Positions 1-64,000 of a stretch of 64,000 nt of DNA are shown one piece after another; positions within the stretch are counted from its first letter, which is position 1; each line of letters opens with the position of its first letter. The position numbers were made by a program, and so were the translations under genes. This stretch comes from Phascolarctos cinereus. Lineage: Eukaryota > Chordata > Mammalia > Diprotodontia > Phascolarctidae. The stretch covers positions 310,001 to 374,000 of the forward strand of contig NW_018344331.1 in NCBI RefSeq assembly GCF_002099425.1, in the 5' to 3' direction. Under the pieces are notes generated by a model, which saw only the letters and a program-made list of their open reading frames with translations, ran no database searches and was not told the origin of the DNA.

Positions 1-128
1 ACTAAAGCCAACAGGGTTAAATGACTTGCCCAAGGTCACACAACTAGTAAATGTCTGAGGATAGATTTGAACTCAGGTCCTTCTGACTCCAGGGCCAGGC
101 TCTACCCACTGCACCACCTAGCTGCCCC
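1..128 (-). mobile_element. MAR1-type SINE, cut by window start
   Basis: Reads toward the tRNA-derived head as GCACCACCTAGCTGCCCC, preceded by the ACTTGCCCAAGGTCACACA box. Antisense, 5' part only. Confidence 0.8.
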
Positions 129-132
129 TCTT

Positions 133-362
133 AATTATAATAGCTAGTGCTTATATAGCACCTACCCAGTGCCAAGAGCTTTACAAATATTATCTCATTT
201 GAAACTCACCCCTGTGGGAAAGGGAGGTATTCTCCCCATACAGATGAGGAAACTGAAGCAAACAGAGGTTTTTGTGCGCAAGGTCTGAGGCTGAACTTAA
301 ACCCAGGTCTTCCTGCCTCCAAACGCAGTGCTCTATACACCATATGAGCTATCTAACTCCTT
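133..362 (-). mobile_element. MIR/Ther-type SINE
   Basis: Contains TATTATCTCATTTGAA, CAGATGAGGAAACTG and a degenerate tRNA head at its right end, the antisense order of a MIR element. Confidence 0.7.
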
Positions 363-382
363 GCTGTCAAGATCACCTAGCC

Positions 383-597
383 CAGAGATGTCAAACACTT
401 CTCCTATGGGCTGGACCCACAACAATCTGGAGTGTAGACAGGACCAGATAAATATTTGTAATTGGGAAATATTTAGCAAAATAAATAAAAATACAATCAA
501 ATAGGTTACATTTTAAAACTCGTTAATATATGGCCCTTAGGGATCCTTAGGTATGGCTTAGTGACCCCCATTTCTATTTGAGTCTGATCTAACCTGA
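383..597. mobile_element. Non-autonomous DNA transposon (MITE), 'GTGTCAAAC' type
   Basis: Starts CAGAGATGTCAAACAC and ends near ATTTGAGTCTGATCT, a decayed inverted copy. The interior (GGAAATATTTAGCAAAATAA, GGGATCCTTAGGTATGG) matches a MITE I recall from marsupials. Family name uncertain, hAT-like terminal form. Confidence 0.5.
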
Positions 598-609
598 CTC
601 TTGACTATA

Positions 610-755
610 GAGAAAGGAAACAGAGGTCTAATGATGTAGAGGGTAGAAATATCTCCAAAGAGCCAACTGGTATTAAGAGACAAAGCTGGGATTCTAACCT
701 AGAGCCTCGCTCCAAGTCATATAGTCTTTCCACTACACTACGCTGTCTTCCAGCC
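610..755 (-). mobile_element. MIR fragment
   Basis: Antisense 3' half with GAAACAGAGGTC and GACAAAGCTGGGATTCTAAC, ending in a decayed tRNA head. Confidence 0.5.
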
Positions 756-824
756 CCTAAAACCAGTACCTATTGTCATCACAAGAGGAACCAAGGGACT
801 GGGGGAGCATAGGATTTGAGAGAT

Positions 825-1000
825 CATGAGACTGAGTGACAGTAGTGGGTAGAGATAGGCCTCCAAGGCAGGAAGACTTAGGTTCAGGGCCAGCCTCTGA
901 CACAAACTGGCTCTATGACCCTGATCAAGTCAACCTATCAGTGTTGTCTAAGGTAACTCTAAGACTACAAATTGCAGAGAAGGTGTTGACTTAAATTAGT
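825..1000 (+). mobile_element. Marsupial tRNA-headed SINE fragment
   Basis: Head and body order GGTTCAGGGCCAGCCTCTGA, TGGCTCTATGACCCTGATCA, then CTAAGACTACAAATTGCAGA, a typical marsupial SINE body. Confidence 0.55.
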
Positions 1001-1739
1001 AGACAGGATGGAGTTCCCCAGGGGGACCCTCTCCCTCCCCCTTCATCAATAAAATCATGGCTGTAGTGCTTATCCCCCAAACCACAGGATGATAGCTTTT
1101 AGAGCCGGCAGGGACTTAGGGGTCAGCTAGGACCAGCCCCTCGTCATGTTACAGATGAGGAAAGTGAGGTCTAGAAAGGTGACCAGCAGCCCCAGTCTCA
1201 TAATTTCAGCCTCTTCTTCCTCACACACAGGAATCTCTTTCATTCCTTCACTCCCCCACTCTCGCTGGTCTCTCTGTCTCTGGGTTTCCCTAAGACAAAA
1301 GGATGCCAGAGATCCCCACCTCCTCCAGAGAGGCTCCCAGAACACACCCAAACCCCCCACCCCACAGGCAGGGGGATTACGCATTGGCATCAGCCCACAG
1401 AGTTCACACTCTCAGAATTGGGGGGAGGGGCAGGGAGCACTGGGGAAGCCTGGAGTGGACTGAGCCAAGCAGGTTCATCACCACGGCAACGGACTGCGGC
1501 ACTCTCAGTGGTAGAGAAGCTGGGAGCAGTTAACTTCTCAGCATGGCTAAGGAAGATGGTTCTGACCACAATATTCAAATCGAAAATGGAAGCAGCAGGT
1601 CTCTGCCTGCCCCTGACCCTCCTACCCTCCTTTGTCTCCTGAACTCCTTATTTCCCTCAGGCCCTTGCCCTACTATAGGTCCCCGCTCTCCCCTGGTCTC
1701 AGATCCCTTCTCCCTCTCAAATGATGACCCCTTTTAGCT
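1001..1739. other. Upstream flank, nothing firm
   Basis: About 740 bases before the CT-rich block. The short frame at 1543 (MAKEDGSDHNIQIENGSS) ends at a weak AG/GTCTCT donor. It could be an upstream exon of ATP1A4 or chance; no family resemblance was found. No TATA box or CpG island stands out. Confidence 0.3.
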
Positions 1740-2530
1740 CAGTTCTTTGAGCCGGTCACTCCTCTCTCATTATACATCATTTCCCTAACCACTCAGCTGC
1801 TGCTTCCCTCACCCCCCAGTTGCTGATCTCCTCAATCCCTCACTCCTTGACCCCCCTCAATCCCTGATCACTTCAACCCCCATTCTCAATCTCCTCACCC
1901 CCTTCATTCCCTAATCCCCAACTCTCATCCTTGATCCCCTAATCTCTGCACTCCCTGACCCCCTCAATACCCATCATTGATCCCCTCACCCTCTTAGTCA
2001 TTGATCCCCTAAAACCCTAGTCCCTAATCCCATCACCCCTCACAGAGTTCCTGATGACTTCCCGACCGCCCCCTCAGACCTTGATCCTCCAACACCAACC
2101 ACCCTTACTCCCTCAGTTCCTAACCACCTCGCCCTCTCAATCACTGATCCCTCCCCGCCTCCCGCACTCAGTCTCTGATCCCTTTATCCCACAATGCCTG
2201 ACTACTTCACCTACCTCAGTCTCAGACCCTCATGAGGTTAAGACCTCATCCATCAACTGCTGATCTCACTTCAATCCATCCCTGATCCTATCACCCCACT
2301 TTGTCCTTACCCTCTCATTCCCTGATTCCCTCAACCCCTCGGTCTCCGATCCTCTTACTCCCTGAATTCTTCCATCAATTTACCCCCCTCAGTCCCTAGT
2401 CTGCCCAGTTACCCTCAGTCTCTCACTCCCTGGTCACTTCACTTTACTCACCTTTGTCAAGTCTCTAATGTTTCATTCAGAACCCTCACTTCCTAATCAC
2501 CTCCCCTCCCTTGTTTTCTTTATCCCTTAA
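1740..2530. repeat. CT-rich degenerate minisatellite upstream of ATP1A4
   Basis: About 790 bases of pyrimidine-rich sequence built from loose 12-18 base units of the form CTCACTCCCTGATCCC, with variants TGATCCCCTCA, AATCCCTGATC and CCCTAATC. It ends about 120 bases before the start codon. No single period is exact, so the array is old. Confidence 0.75.
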
Positions 2531-2566
2531 TGACTTCACTTCCCCATTACTTCACTCCTATTCTCA

Positions 2567-2603
<37 letters not shown>

Positions 2604-2604
2604 T
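2567..2604. repeat. (TC)n followed by T tract
   Basis: About 28 bases of TC repeats then ten T, 45 bases upstream of the ATP1A4 start codon. Possibly part of the 5' leader or promoter-proximal DNA. Confidence 0.9.
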
Positions 2605-2649
2605 ACTCACCCTTGCTCTAAGCTATGCCCCCTGGGACCTTGGGTAACC

Positions 2650-57924
<55,275 letters not shown>

Positions 57925-58139
57925 GTGAGTATTGAGGGCAGGGTGGAAGGGAAACTTTTGGAGCACCCATGGACCCTACTCTAAGCCAGGAAGACAAGTT
58001 TAAGTTTCTGTTCTCTGACACATCCTTTCACTCTTAAGTTGCAGAGGTGGTACCAACCTGCATTGATAGAAAGGCATTCCTTCCCTGGGAGTTCTCTAGA
58101 CCAGTGAAATCACAGATTCAATCCCTGTCTCTATCCCTA

Positions 58140-58260
58140 CTGTATGACAGGTACTATTCTAAGCAATGGGGATAAAAAAAAAACATAACCATAAAACAAT
58201 CTTTGCCTTCAAGTAGGACATCAGGTTCTATCTGGGAAACAACACGTATATACAAATATA
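58140..58260 (-). mobile_element. LINE-2 3' end, antisense
   Basis: TATGACAGGTACTATTCTAA, GCAATGGGGATAAAAAAAAA, TTTGCCTTCAAGTAGGACAT. Confidence 0.5.
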
Positions 58261-58335
58261 TATGTATATATTTAAATGTATTTAAATGTGTATATTATAT
58301 ATATATAAATGTATACATATAAGTATATACAAAGT
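58255..58335. repeat. TA-rich microsatellite
   Basis: TATATATGTATATATTTAAA and TATTATATATATATAAATG runs. Confidence 0.9.
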
Positions 58336-58604
58336 CAATATAAGGCAGTTTTGGCATGGGAGAACATGTACCCAAAAAATATGTGTTCACATATATAGCC
58401 TATAGTCATCAGTCAGGATAGTCCAGAGGTCAGGGCATCAGCGGTCAAGAGGAAGCTCACATCTGGCCTCTGAGTGGGGCTGACCCAGGAACACAGAGGC
58501 TGTGACCAGTGTGGTCAGGTGCCAGCACACCAAGGACACAGACCTACTTGGCAAGAATGCTGGATCTGGAGTCAGAGAACCTATGTTCAAACGCAAGCTC
58601 TGCT

Positions 58605-58848
58605 CATGCTACAGAGTGCCTCAAGATTTGCAAAGTACATTACATAGATTATCTCATTTGATCCCCAAAACAAATCCTATAAGATAGATACTACAAATAG
58701 TATCAGCCCTACCTATTTTACAGATGAGGCAACTCAGACTCAGAAACGTCAGGTGACTGGCCCATGGCCCGAGGGTCAGAGGTAGGGTTTAAACGTTCAT
58801 CTCTCCAAGTCTAGCCTCCTTTCCACTATTCCATGTTGCTTCTTTTAG
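58605..58848 (-). mobile_element. MIR SINE, antisense
   Basis: TAGATTATCTCATTTGATCC, CTATTTTACAGATGAGGCAA, CTGGCCCATGGCCCGAGGGT. Confidence 0.7.
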
Positions 58849-58879
58849 CCTAAGTCTAGCTTGGTTAGCACAGAAACAA

Positions 58880-59076
58880 ACAAGGAAGGAATCCCACCTT
58901 CTACAGGAAGTTTTCTCCAACCCCTCTGAATTCTAGTGCTCTCCCTCTTTCAATCATTTCCTATTTGCCCTGCATAAAGCTTGCTTTGTATGTTTGTTTG
59001 CATGTAAGCTCCTTGAGGGCAGGGACTGTCTTTTGCCTTTTCTTATCCTCAGCACTTAGCGCAATGCCTGGAACCT
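58880..59076 (+). mobile_element. LINE-2 3' end, sense
   Basis: CCACCTTCTACAGGAAGTTT, CATTTCCTATTTGCCCTGCA, AAGCTCCTTGAGGGCAGGGA, CAGCACTTAGCGCAATGCCT. Among the best preserved L2 tails here. Confidence 0.85.
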
Positions 59077-59077
59077 G

Positions 59078-59316
59078 CTGTTGTTCAGTTGTGTCTGACT
59101 CTCCATGACCCCATTTGGGCATGACCCCTTGGAGTGGTTTGCCATTTCCTTCTCCAGCTCATTTTACAGATGATGAAACTGAGGTAGACAGAAGTTAAAT
59201 GACTTGCCCAAGGTCACATAGCTAGTAAGTGTCTGAGGCCAGATTTGAACTCAAGAAGACGAGTCTTCCTAACTCCAGGCCCGGCATTTTATCCACTGCT
59301 CAATCTAGCGGCCCCC
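59078..59316 (-). mobile_element. MAR1 SINE
   Basis: GTTGTTCAGTTGTGTCTGAC, GGAGTGGTTTGCCATTTCCT, ATAGCTAGTAAGTGTCTGAG, TCAATCTAGCGGCCCCC. Confidence 0.85.
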
Positions 59317-59430
59317 TTTGTGATCCTGGCTTAGCATATTGCAGCACAGAGCTCTCAAGCTCAAGCAATCCACCAGCCTTAGTCTTCCTGGTGGCAAAGA
59401 TTATAGGCATGCATTACCACACTCCGCTCT
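59317..59430 (-). ncRNA. 7SL (SRP RNA)-related retrosequence, 5' domain fragment
   Basis: Read on the - strand it begins GCGGAGTGTGGTAATGCATG and has GCCTATAATCTTTGCCACCA, AGGCTGGTGGATTGCTTGAG and TGCTGCAATATGC, collinear with 7SL RNA 5' domain (GTGCCTGTAGTCCCAGCTAC, AGGCTGGAGGATCGCTTGAG, TAGTGCGCTATGC). GGCTGG rather than GGCAGG points to 7SL itself, not a primate-type Alu. It fades after CTATGC. A pseudogene, not a working SRP RNA. Confidence 0.6.
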
Positions 59431-59479
59431 CTGTTAACTTTCAGTGAATTGTGTGAGTATAATGATGTGGCCTGCTGTA

Positions 59480-61108
59480 GGATATCATTTTTAAAAGCTT
59501 TCTATCTTTTTTCAGTCAACAAAAATTACCTTCTCTCTTCCTAACCCAACCCATCCTCTACCTCCAACTGAGAATGAAAGAAAAAGAAAGCCCCTGTTAC
59601 AAACATATATAGTTAAGCAAAATGAATTCCTGCATTAGCTATGTCAAAAAAAAAATACATGTTTCATTGTATACTGTGAGTCCTTCTCCTCTCTCAGGAG
59701 ATAGGTAGCATGTTTCACCATCAGTCTCTGGAATCTTGATTGATCATTACAAAGATCAGAGCTTTCAATTCTTTCAAAGTTGTTTGTCTTTACCATGTTG
59801 TCATCATTGTATAAATTGTTCTCCTGGTTCTGTTTCCTTCACTCTGTATCACTTCATACAAATCTTCCCAGGTTTCTCTGAAACTATCCCCTTGATCATC
59901 TCTTATAGCACAATAATATGTCATTATATTTATACACCATAACTTGTTTGGCTAGCTATTCCCTATTTATGGGCATCCCCTCAGATTCCCATTCTTTGCC
60001 ACCTCTGAATGAATTATCAATATTTCTGTATATTGTTAGAGTTTGTTTTGCTTAGTACCAACCCCCCGCTTAATCTACGCTTCCTTTAATTCCCCCTTCT
60101 CTCTTTCCCTCCTGTCTCCCTGTTGAGTGAAATGTATTTCTGTATCCAACTCTGTGTGTGTGTGTGTGTTCTTTCCTACTTTGACCTGTTGAGATAAGAA
60201 TGGGGTTCCCTCTTTCCCTACCCCATCCTACTTATCTGTATAGATGTCGACTTACAAACCCTGATTATATGAGAAAATTTCCCCTAGTCTTCCTTTCCCT
60301 TCTCCCCACCTCCAGTGGAGCCTATCTTTTTCCATTCTTCCCCTCTCTTTCCATTCTTCCCTTAATAACAGCAGAATATAACAGAATCACTACCTGGCCT
60401 TGTATAATTAGACTTCCTCCATGACTCGTAATAGTGATATGGTTCAAAGGGGACACATGTGTCACTTTCCCATATTAGAATGCAAGCAGTTACCCTTGTT
60501 AGTCCTTTATCATCATTTGTGTTGACCTTTTTATGTTTCTCTTAGCTCCTGTATTTGTACTTGGAAGTTTCTACATAGCACTAGTCGAAATAAATACTTC
60601 GAAGTCCTTTACTAAAGTCCCATTATCCCTGTTGTAGGATTATTGCCAGTTTTTCTGGGTTATTCTTGTCTGTAAACCTGTATCCTTTGTCTTCTAGAAT
60701 ATAATATTCCAAGCTCTTCATTTTCTGAGAGTGGTGGCCACTAAATCAGTATGCTCTTAACAGTGGTTCCTCAACACTTGAGTTCCTTCTTCTAACTGCT
60801 TACAGTATTTTTTCTTTGACCTAGAAGCTCTGAATTTTGGCTATAACGTTTCTTGAAGTTTTCATTTTGAGCTCTCTTTTCAGGCGGCGACTAGTGAATC
60901 TTTCTATTTCCATTTTGCCCTCTGATTCTAAGAGATCTGGGCCATTTTCTTTTAAGATTTCTTGAAATATGGGGCAGCTGGGTTGCGCAGTGGATAGAGC
61001 ACTGGCCCTAAAGTCAGGAGGACCTGAGTTCAAATCCCATCTCAAACCAAACACTTGACACTTACTAGCTGTGTGACCCTCAGCAAGTCACTTAACCCCA
61101 ATTGCCTT

Positions 61109-61145
<37 letters not shown>

Positions 61146-62690
61146 AGAGAAGAGAGAGAGAGAGATTTCTTGAAATATAAGGTTTTGACTCTTTTTTGGT
61201 CATGATACTCAGGTAGCCCAGTGATTTCACTCTTAAACTTTTTCTCCTGATCTATTTTCCAGTTCAGTTCTTTGTGCTATGAGATACCTTACGTTTTCTT
61301 CTCTTTTTCTTCAGTCTTTTGACTTTATTTTAATATTTCTTGTTGAGCCATGCAGTTGTTGACTTCTATTTGGTCCATTCTAATTTTCATGAAGTCTGTT
61401 GCTTGGGCAAGGTTTGTACCTCTCACACCAAGCTGTTAATTTCCTTTACAATTCTTTCTTCCACAGCTCTCATTTCTTTGCCAATTTTTTCTTCTAGAAC
61501 TCTCATTTCATTGACAAAAATATTTTTAATTCTTTTTTTTTTAAAAACTGTTGCTTCATGTCTTCCAGGAATTCTAATTGAATTTGTGCCCAAGGTGTAT
61601 TTTTTTTCGAGGCTCTGCTTGCAGATGTTTTGGAATCACTCTCTTATTATGTCTTAATCATCCCTGTCACCATAATAGGGTTTTACGGTGGAATTCTTTC
61701 TTTGTTTGCTCCTCCTTCCAGCCTGCTTCTACTTTGGACTTGATGCTAGGACCTAACTCTTCACACTTTGGGGAAAAAAAATCTGGGCCAGCCCCTATTG
61801 TTGCTTTCTTGTGGGTTTGAATGTCGTGTTATTCCGGAATCAGCTCAGGGTAGGGACTTGAAAGTTTTCAGTGTTCCCAAAGGGGTCTAATCTAAGACCA
61901 AGTCTGATTGTTGCCTTCTTGGTCTGAGTTCCATGAGTCTCTGCTTTGAGTCTGGACCTGAGCAACAGCAGACTCCTTCTGGGCTCAGCCAGTTAGCAAG
62001 CTCTGCTAGTTCTGAGGGCATGGAACCAAAGACTCACCTTTAGTCTGGAATTTGTGCCCTGCTTATTCTTGCAGGCTTCATACCGGGCTAAGAAAGGACT
62101 CAAAAAAGTATAGCCCATGAGCCAAAACCAGTCCAAATCCTACCTGTTTTTGTACAGTCCACAAGAGAAGAATGGGTTGCTAACCCCTGGGCTAGAGGTT
62201 GGAACAGAAACCCTGCTCTGCGTCTGGGGATCAGAATCACACTGCTGCGATTTGCTTTTGGATATATTCCTCTCAGTCCAGAATGCCACCCCTGGGTGTA
62301 GGTCTCCTTCCATAGTCAGTCCCGAATCTACAGCCCAGGACGAACAACAAAGCTGCCAGTTGCCACCTGTTCCCACACCCTACTATGCCCCAGAATGGGT
62401 CTGGGATGTCCTTTTGTCCTAGCACAAAGCCTCTCCCAATGCTGGAATGCTCCATTTGGCCACTCCTAGATAGACATTTCCTCAGAGTCAACAGATTTCT
62501 CTGTTTCCTTATGGCAGCCAGGCTGGAAAAGTGACTCACTGTGGCTTTTTTCTTTGATTTCTCCACCCGTGTTTGGTCTGGTGCATTTTCTGGATCTATT
62601 TGGAGGAGTTTGGGGAGGGAGCTTACTGCTCTGCTTCCTGCTATTCTGCCATTTGATTCCCTCTCCACCCCCCCCCACTGCTAGAATCTC
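59480..62690 (-). mobile_element. Half-L1 (HAL1)-like LINE, antisense
   Basis: On the - strand: 5' UTR-like part (62690-61700), ORF1 (about 61700-60560) with words EILKENGPDLLESEGKMEIE and KMKTSRNVIAKIQSF matching marsupial L1 ORF1p, a non-coding stretch, then the L1-type 3' end (59480-60050, reverse of CACCATAACTTGTTTGG and CATCAGTCTCTGGAATCTTG). No ORF2 is seen, the layout of HAL1 elements. ORF1 is broken by stops. A younger SINE splits it at 60971. Confidence 0.65.
60971..61164 (+). mobile_element. Young short tRNA-headed SINE in half-L1, perfect target-site duplication
   Basis: GGGGCAGCTGGGTTGCGCAG, GAGTCAGGAGGACCTGAGTT, TAACCCCAATTGCCTTAAAG, then an (AG)n tail of about 70 bases. Flanked by identical ATTTCTTGAAATAT at 60957-60970 and 61165-61178. 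Confidence 0.93.
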
Positions 62691-62884
62691 ATTTGTACAA
62701 ACTTCCTGTCACTTTCTCATACCTTCATCAAGGATACAAAGATACCCTCAATATGTGCGTAGAGTATTCTCACAAACGTTTTATAAAAATCAGACATTAA
62801 GCATATGAGGCTGTAGTCGCTGAAATATTTGTCATTCCCAAACATTTGGAATCTCTCCTTCTCTCAGACAGCTTAAGAATTGAG
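62691..62884. other. Intron 20 stretch, unassigned
   Basis: No gene or clear repeat recognised between the half-L1 and the next SINE. Confidence 0.35.
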
Positions 62885-63040
62885 ACCTCGAGGCAGCTAG
62901 GTGATAGGTGGATAGAATTGGTGTTATATATAGTCCTGGAGTCAGGAGGACATGCGTTCAAATCCAGCTTCAGACATTTACTAGCTGTGTAACTCTGGGC
63001 AAGTCACTTAATTCTGATTGCCTCTGAAAAAAAGAAAATA
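62885..63040 (+). mobile_element. Short tRNA-headed SINE
   Basis: GAGGCAGCTAGGTGATAGGT, GTCCTGGAGTCAGGAGGACA, CTAGCTGTGTAACTCTGGGC, A-rich tail. Flanks ATTGAGACCTC and ATTGAGATCTC differ at one base, a probable target-site duplication. Confidence 0.8.
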
Positions 63041-64000
63041 ACAATAATTGAGATCTCATTTCCCTCAAAACTGTGTCACCTTCAGCATGGGCCTCTTTGA
63101 AATCAGATTTCTCTGATAAGTGTTTAGTATCCACCTTTATTTTCTTTAGCAATATTTTTACCCTCTTATGCTGCATATTGGAAACTCTGATACTAGACTC
63201 CAACTGTGGGGACTTCTTTGTCATTGATGTTGAATATTTTTTTTCAGTAATCTTGACATATCTTTCCTGTTTTTCATCTGTTTGATGTCTTTATTTGACT
63301 TCGATCCGTAAATATGTTCAGGAGGATAAGGCTTATTTGGATCTCTTCCAAGTTTTCTGTAAATTTGTTTTTCCTTCTAATCCTGCTCAATATTAAATGA
63401 AGCAATACTGATCATAATCTTCTACTGTCCTTCTCCATAAATTTCATGTATTCTGAACTAGTTCTTGGCCATCCTATTTCTCTTCTTGGCAACAAGATAA
63501 ATGTTTACTGACTAAGTTGGTTTCTAAGATCTTTCGATCTCATTGTGGCAAAAGATTTATTTGAGTTAACCTTACTTAAAAAACAGTAATAGTCTTTTGA
63601 TATCCTTTTACCAATTTCCCATTTTTCAGTGTCAACAACACCATCTGTTGTTTCTGCCACTCTGTGATCATCAGAGTGAAAAAAAGAAGACTAAAGGCCA
63701 TTTTGTATTTTTCTTTGTTTCATGGGTGGCCATGCCCAATTAATCCACCACCTACTAACCAGCCTACCAGTGATAAGGTCTTCCATACAGAACCAGGCTT
63801 GAGCCTTAGAAAACAGACACTGTCTATCACTGAGACCACAAGGGAAAGCAAAGGGTGCAGAAGAGAAAAACTTATTTGGAAAGTAAATAGTTCTTTACTA
63901 AGAAAATAGTCTGAGAATGGAATTTAGACTGCAGAGCACAACTTAATATCTAGAGGTGATAGATTCCTGGTGAGAAACAGAAAATGCCAGGAACTAAAAA
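63041..64000. other. Intron 20 stretch to window end, unassigned
   Basis: About 950 bases, A/T-rich with short frames. The missing ATP1A4 exon (W-W...YDEIRKL) is not here. No repeat named with confidence. Confidence 0.4.

Noticed and set aside
1543-1603. Short frame MAKEDGSDHNIQIENGSS as an upstream first exon of ATP1A4
   Set aside because: The donor is weak (AG/GTCTCT), no family resemblance was found, and a strong Kozak start with alpha-4-like sequence lies at 2650. Transcript data would be needed.
2530-2649. Upstream extension of ATP1A4 exon 1 (frame open from 2530)
   Set aside because: The added residues come from (TC)n and flanking DNA and have no counterpart in other alpha-4 proteins.
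59317-59430. Primate Alu contamination
   Set aside because: The match is to 7SL-like bases (GGCTGG, not GGCAGG), diverged, lacks an Alu right arm and poly(A), and sits within marsupial repeats.

Overview
This is a stretch of a marsupial nuclear genome. The evidence is a dense, layered load of marsupial interspersed repeats: tRNA-headed MAR1-type SINEs with and without their 3' half, MIR/Ther-like SINEs, ancient LINE-2 and L3/CR1 fragments, and marsupial-type L1 and half-L1 pieces. Between them lies one intron-rich vertebrate gene with canonical GT-AG introns. Species cannot be fixed by eye. The repeat mix fits an Australian or American marsupial and not a eutherian.

The only protein-coding gene I can support is a P-type ATPase alpha subunit of the Na+/K+ pump on the + strand, best read as ATP1A4 (sperm-type alpha-4). 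Twenty coding exons run from the start codon at 2650 to 57924 and encode 993 residues with no frameshift or stop. The arrangement agrees with the 22-exon layout I recall for human ATP1A4. The last two short exons (end of the M9-M10 loop, M10 and the C-terminus) are not in the window, so the gene continues past 64000. The [31 protein letters not shown] and M5-M6 cation-site residues are all present. Three otherwise conservative spots look unusual: a basic M1-M2 extracellular loop, a glutamate in M8 beside the cation site, and CYGQ in place of the beta-binding SYGQ.

Layout: 1-2640 upstream flank (SINEs, a MITE, a CT-rich degenerate minisatellite). 2650-4504 exons 1-4. 4505-18313 a 13.8 kb intron packed with L3, L2, L1, MAR1, a CTCF-like motif and a pogo-like transposon remnant. 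18314-21673 exons 5-7. 21674-36270 a 14.6 kb intron with several L2 copies and a degenerate tandem array. 36271-37143 exons 8-10. 37144-42041 a 4.9 kb intron made mostly of L1. 42042-42606 exons 11-12. 42607-52120 a 9.5 kb intron with L2, L3, RTE-like and MITE copies. 52121-57924 exons 13-20. 57925-64000 the start of the next intron, with a 7SL-related fragment and an antisense half-L1 split by a young SINE.

Repeat families are named from remembered consensus sequences; boundaries are good to roughly 10-30 bases unless target-site duplications are given. No tRNA, rRNA or other RNA gene, and no CRISPR or prokaryotic feature, was seen.
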